Below are positions 33,156 to 34,996 of a stretch of DNA of 34,996 nucleotides, piece after piece (the stretch's first letter is position 1; each line of letters starts with the position of its first letter). This stretch comes from Candidatus Enterenecus stercoripullorum (GTDB lineage: Bacteria > Bacillota > Clostridia > Oscillospirales > Oscillospiraceae), in NCBI GenBank assembly GCA_018716015.1, contig DVKM01000022.1:1-34996 (forward strand). The letters are read 5' to 3'. The notes under the pieces are model-generated. The model had not been told where the DNA came from, ran no database searches, and was given only the letters and a program-made list of their open reading frames with translations. Both the position numbers and the translations under genes were made by a program.

Positions 33156-33195
33156 TAAAAAATAATGGCCGCCCAGATAGAACGGGCGGCCGTTT
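33156..33195 (-). terminator. Terminator of the HD-domain gene
   Basis: GGCCGCCC (33167-33174) and GGGCGGCC (33184-33191) form an 8-bp stem. On the minus strand it is followed by ATTATTTTTTA. The plus side also has TTTT, so it can act in both directions. Confidence 0.85.
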
Positions 33196-33211
33196 TCCGT
33201 GGCAGCGGGCT

Positions 33212-33808
33212 TCAGGATTGCCGCCGGGATGTAAGCCCGGCACACCGCTGGTTGATTTGCGCATCCTTGGCCTTCATGGCCTCCAGGGTGCGTTCCAGCA
33301 GAGTGTCCAGCTCCCAGCCCAACAGCTGAGCCCCGTTCTGGATGACCTCCCGGGAGCAGCCGGCGGCGAATTTCTTGTCCTTAAACTTTTTCTTCAGGGA
33401 CTTCAGCTCCATGTCCTGTACGCTTTTGGAGGGGCGCATCAGGGCGGCAGCCCAGATCAGTCCGGTGAGCTCGTCGGCGGCAAAGAGCACTTTTTCCATC
33501 TCATACTCCGGTTTCACATCAGAGCAGAGACCCCAGCCGTGGCAGACGACGGCGTGGATTAGGGCAGGATTTGCTCCCTCCTCCTCCAGCAGATGCCGGG
33601 CTTTGACGCAGTGCTCCTCCGGCCACCGTTCAAAATCCAGGTCGTGGAGCAGGCCCACCATGCCCCAGAAGCCCTGTTCCTCCGCATAACCCAGCTCCTG
33701 GGCGTACCACTCCATCACTGCCTCCACTGTCGCCGCATGGCGCAGGTGGAAGGGTTCCTTATTATAGCGCCTGAGTAGCTGCCAGGCGGCGTCCCGTGTC
33801 AGTTCCAT
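33212..33808 (-). CDS. HD-domain phosphohydrolase-like protein
   Basis: A 198-residue helical protein with the HD signature: H24 (HLRHAATVE), H55-D56 (GLLHDLD) and D112 (AADELTGL). These residues bind two metals in phosphohydrolases acting on nucleotides. It resembles conserved clostridial proteins annotated only as HD-containing hydrolases; the substrate is unknown. It is a single-gene unit with its own promoter and terminator. AAAGGAG lies 9 nt before ATG 33808. Confidence 0.9.
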   Translation of the reverse strand: MELTRDAAWQLLRRYNKEPFHLRHAATVEAVMEWYAQELGYAEEQGFWGMVGLLHDLDFERWPEEHCVKARHLLEEEGANPALIHAVVCHGWGLCSDVKPEYEMEKVLFAADELTGLIWAAALMRPSKSVQDMELKSLKKKFKDKKFAAGCSREVIQNGAQLLGWELDTLLERTLEAMKAKDAQINQRCAGLTSRRQS

Positions 33809-33840
33809 GGGTACGATCTCCTTTGCCGTGGTTTTCCCCC

Positions 33841-33869
33841 ATTATAGTACGGGAAAGGGGGGATGGCAA
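33841..33869 (-). promoter_or_regulatory. Sigma-A promoter of the HD-domain gene
   Basis: On the minus strand TTGCCA (33869-33864) and TATAAT (33846-33841) are 17 nt apart, 32 nt before the start codon. Confidence 0.85.
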
Positions 33870-33885
33870 GGAGAATTGGCTCCGG

Positions 33886-34572
33886 TCAGAAGTTGCGCAC
33901 GAAGAAACACAGCAGGTCGGCGACCCAGCGGGGGGCCCCCGCACAGGCGGCCCGGACGGCGGCCATGGCGGCTGCCAGCTGATCCCCGGTGAGCCCGCCG
34001 TTTTCGGAGATCAAGAAGGTCTGAGCCCCCTCTACGGTGGCGCCGATGGCCACCGGGGCAGAGGCCACCCCGCCGATGGCTACTTTACTGGCAGCCACCA
34101 CACCTCCTAGGGCGAAGGTGCCCTTGGCCACCCCTCCTATGCTCAGCCATCCCAGAGTGACTCCGCCCAAGGTAAGCAGACCGATGGCAACGGCGCCAAT
34201 GGCGATACTGCCTGCCGCCACCCCGCCCAAGGCCAGCAGCAGGCCCAGAGACACCCCGCCCAGGGAGAGAAGCCCGGCGGACACTCCGCCCAGAGCCACC
34301 AACCCTGTGGCCACATTGCCCACGGCGATTATCCCTCTGGCCCAGCGCAGGCCGGGGCCGCAGTTGATATGGACCAGGGGCAGGCCGAATAGAGTGCGCT
34401 TGCTCTTGTATTCAAAATAGTGACGGCCATAGTAGTTGTTGATTACAGTGGTGGAGAGCGGGGGCGTGGGTTGCTCCGGCTCCTTGCCGGCGATGAGATA
34501 GTCCAGGCTCACCTGAAAGTATTCTGCCAGGGTGGCGATATTGTCCAGGTCCGGCTTGGACGCGCCGGTATC
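33886..34572 (-). pseudogene. HTH plus decapeptide-repeat protein, 5' end removed by a mobile element
   Basis: On the minus strand the frame reads DTGASKPDLDNIATLAEYFQVSLDYLIAGKEPE, the last third of an XRE-type HTH (families read WETGASKPD..), then a linker and about nine copies of a 10-residue repeat such as GLVALGGVSA and GLLSLGGVSL (about 34060-34350), then a short C-terminal domain. The frame meets a stop (TAA) just upstream of DTG, so the recognition helix and start are missing. The GTG at 34512 could only start a protein without the HTH. Intact relatives pair an HTH with this hydrophobic repeat; its role is unknown to me. Confidence 0.8.
34030..34350 (-). repeat. Ten-residue (30-bp) tandem repeat region
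   Basis: About nine to ten degenerate copies of G-L-x-x-L-G-G-V-x-x, e.g. GLVALGGVSA, GLLSLGGVSL, GSIAIGAVAI, GLLTLGGVTL, GWLSIGGVAK, GTFALGGVVA. One copy (GLLLALGGVAA) has an extra residue. The regular Gly/Val pattern suggests a beta-solenoid or stacked membrane-associated structure. Confidence 0.85.
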
Positions 34573-34597
34573 ACATAGTTAAAGATATTGGTGTCAT
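34566..34597. other. Boundary of an integrated mobile element (attachment junction)
   Basis: Left of about 34571 the sequence codes for the truncated HTH-repeat protein; right of 34597 it codes for a serine recombinase. The non-coding stretch between is AT-rich. The host side reads (minus strand) TGTGATACCGGCGCG where an intact gene would read TGG GAG ACC GGC GCG, so the crossover is probably at or near the GA dinucleotide at 34572-34571. The GA core is known for TnpX/TndX-type recombinases. Confidence 0.6.
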
Positions 34598-34996
34598 TTA
34601 ATCAATTTTGCCGATAAAGCGATAGAAGATTTCTACCTCCTGTTCCCGGCTTCCGTCCTCACTTTTGACCGCTTCATGGACAAGGATTTTTTCAATCAGC
34701 GTATTCAAAAGTTCGGCGGTCAGTTCTGTTGGATTGACGCACTCTTTCATCAAGGCAATCCATTTTTCTGCGTCTGCGGCGTTCTGGCTTTCAGTGGCGA
34801 TAGCGGATTGAAGCTGTTCAATCTTTTCGTCCAGTTCAGCCTGTTCGCTTTGGTACTTCCCGGACAGCATAGAGAAGTTGTATTCCGTGATACGCCCCGC
34901 CGCCCAGTCCTCATACATCCGGGCAAACAAAGTATCGACTTCGGCTTTTCGCTTCTCTGCCTTTTTCAGTTCTGCGGCCTGCTTCTTTCTTGCGGC
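34598..34996 (-). CDS. Large serine recombinase C-terminus, partial
   Basis: The frame is open to the right edge and ends at TAA 34600-34598. The visible 132 residues are rich in coiled coil (ELKKAEKRKAEVDTLFARMYEDWAAGRITEYNFSMLSGKYQSEQAELDEKIEQLQSA) and end in the hallmark HEAVKSEDGSREQEVEIFYRFIGKID of the C-terminal domain (DUF4368) of Tn4451/Tn5397-type resolvase-like recombinases. Its catalytic N-terminus lies beyond the window. It would excise and integrate the element. Base composition is visibly lower in GC than the core genes, which fits recent transfer. Confidence 0.9.
   Translation of the reverse strand, partial: AARKKQAAELKKAEKRKAEVDTLFARMYEDWAAGRITEYNFSMLSGKYQSEQAELDEKIEQLQSAIATESQNAADAEKWIALMKECVNPTELTAELLNTLIEKILVHEAVKSEDGSREQEVEIFYRFIGKID

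Overview
The window is a chromosomal segment of high GC content (roughly 60% or more by eye) from a low-copy, Gram-positive anaerobe of the class Clostridia. It most resembles the Oscillospiraceae gut lineage (Flavonifractor, Pseudoflavonifractor, Lawsonibacter-like). Support comes from the acpP-accBCDA-fabHKDGFZ-marR cluster with FabK as the enoyl reductase, the murB-rapZ-yvcK-whiA block, sigma-A promoters with near-consensus boxes, tRNA genes with encoded CCA, and a Cys-rich clostridial protein behind a mother-cell-type promoter. The assignment to a family is inference; no rRNA is present.

Layout. 1-310: tail of an S-layer-homology protein and a strong terminator. 338-4137: a LysR regulator facing an operon of a 78-aa unknown protein, an aldo/keto reductase, a hexapeptide-repeat acetyltransferase and an alpha/beta hydrolase; the shared intergenic region carries two promoters and two overlapping inverted repeats. 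4443-4519: tRNA-Pro with its own promoter and terminator. 4714-14540: a complete type II fatty acid synthesis operon, from ACP through the acetyl-CoA carboxylase subunits to FabZ, closed by a MarR regulator; a terminator-like hairpin sits between acpP and accB, and tandem near-palindromes lie in the leader. 14662-15130: five tRNAs (Val, Asp, Phe, Gly, Cys) on the minus strand. 15275-17190: yerC-like regulator, methyltransferase and hslO, minus strand. 17453-18849: purA. 18968-19893: the Cys-rich protein. 20084-28929: murB, rapZ, yvcK, whiA, dnaE and a cardiolipin synthase, all plus strand. 29095-32930: a four-gene siderophore ABC importer in the same gene order as Bacillus yclNOPQ. 33212-33808: an HD-domain protein. 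33886-34996: a gene for an HTH plus decapeptide-repeat protein whose 5' end has been cut off by a mobile element; the C-terminus of that element's large serine recombinase runs off the right edge.

How it works together. The FAS operon makes acyl-ACP for membranes, and its last gene is a plausible acyl-ACP-responsive repressor (by analogy with FabT). The murB-to-cls block joins wall precursor synthesis, wall and division regulation, the replicative polymerase and phospholipid synthesis. The ABC operon probably imports ferric siderophore under iron control.

Most of the window is ordinary core genome. The parts most worth a second look are the element boundary at about 34571-34597 inside the repeat-protein gene, the probable ATC start codon of the first siderophore permease, the FAS leader architecture, and the sporulation-type promoter at 18968-18993. 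I see no CRISPR array, and no rRNA, prophage or defence cluster.
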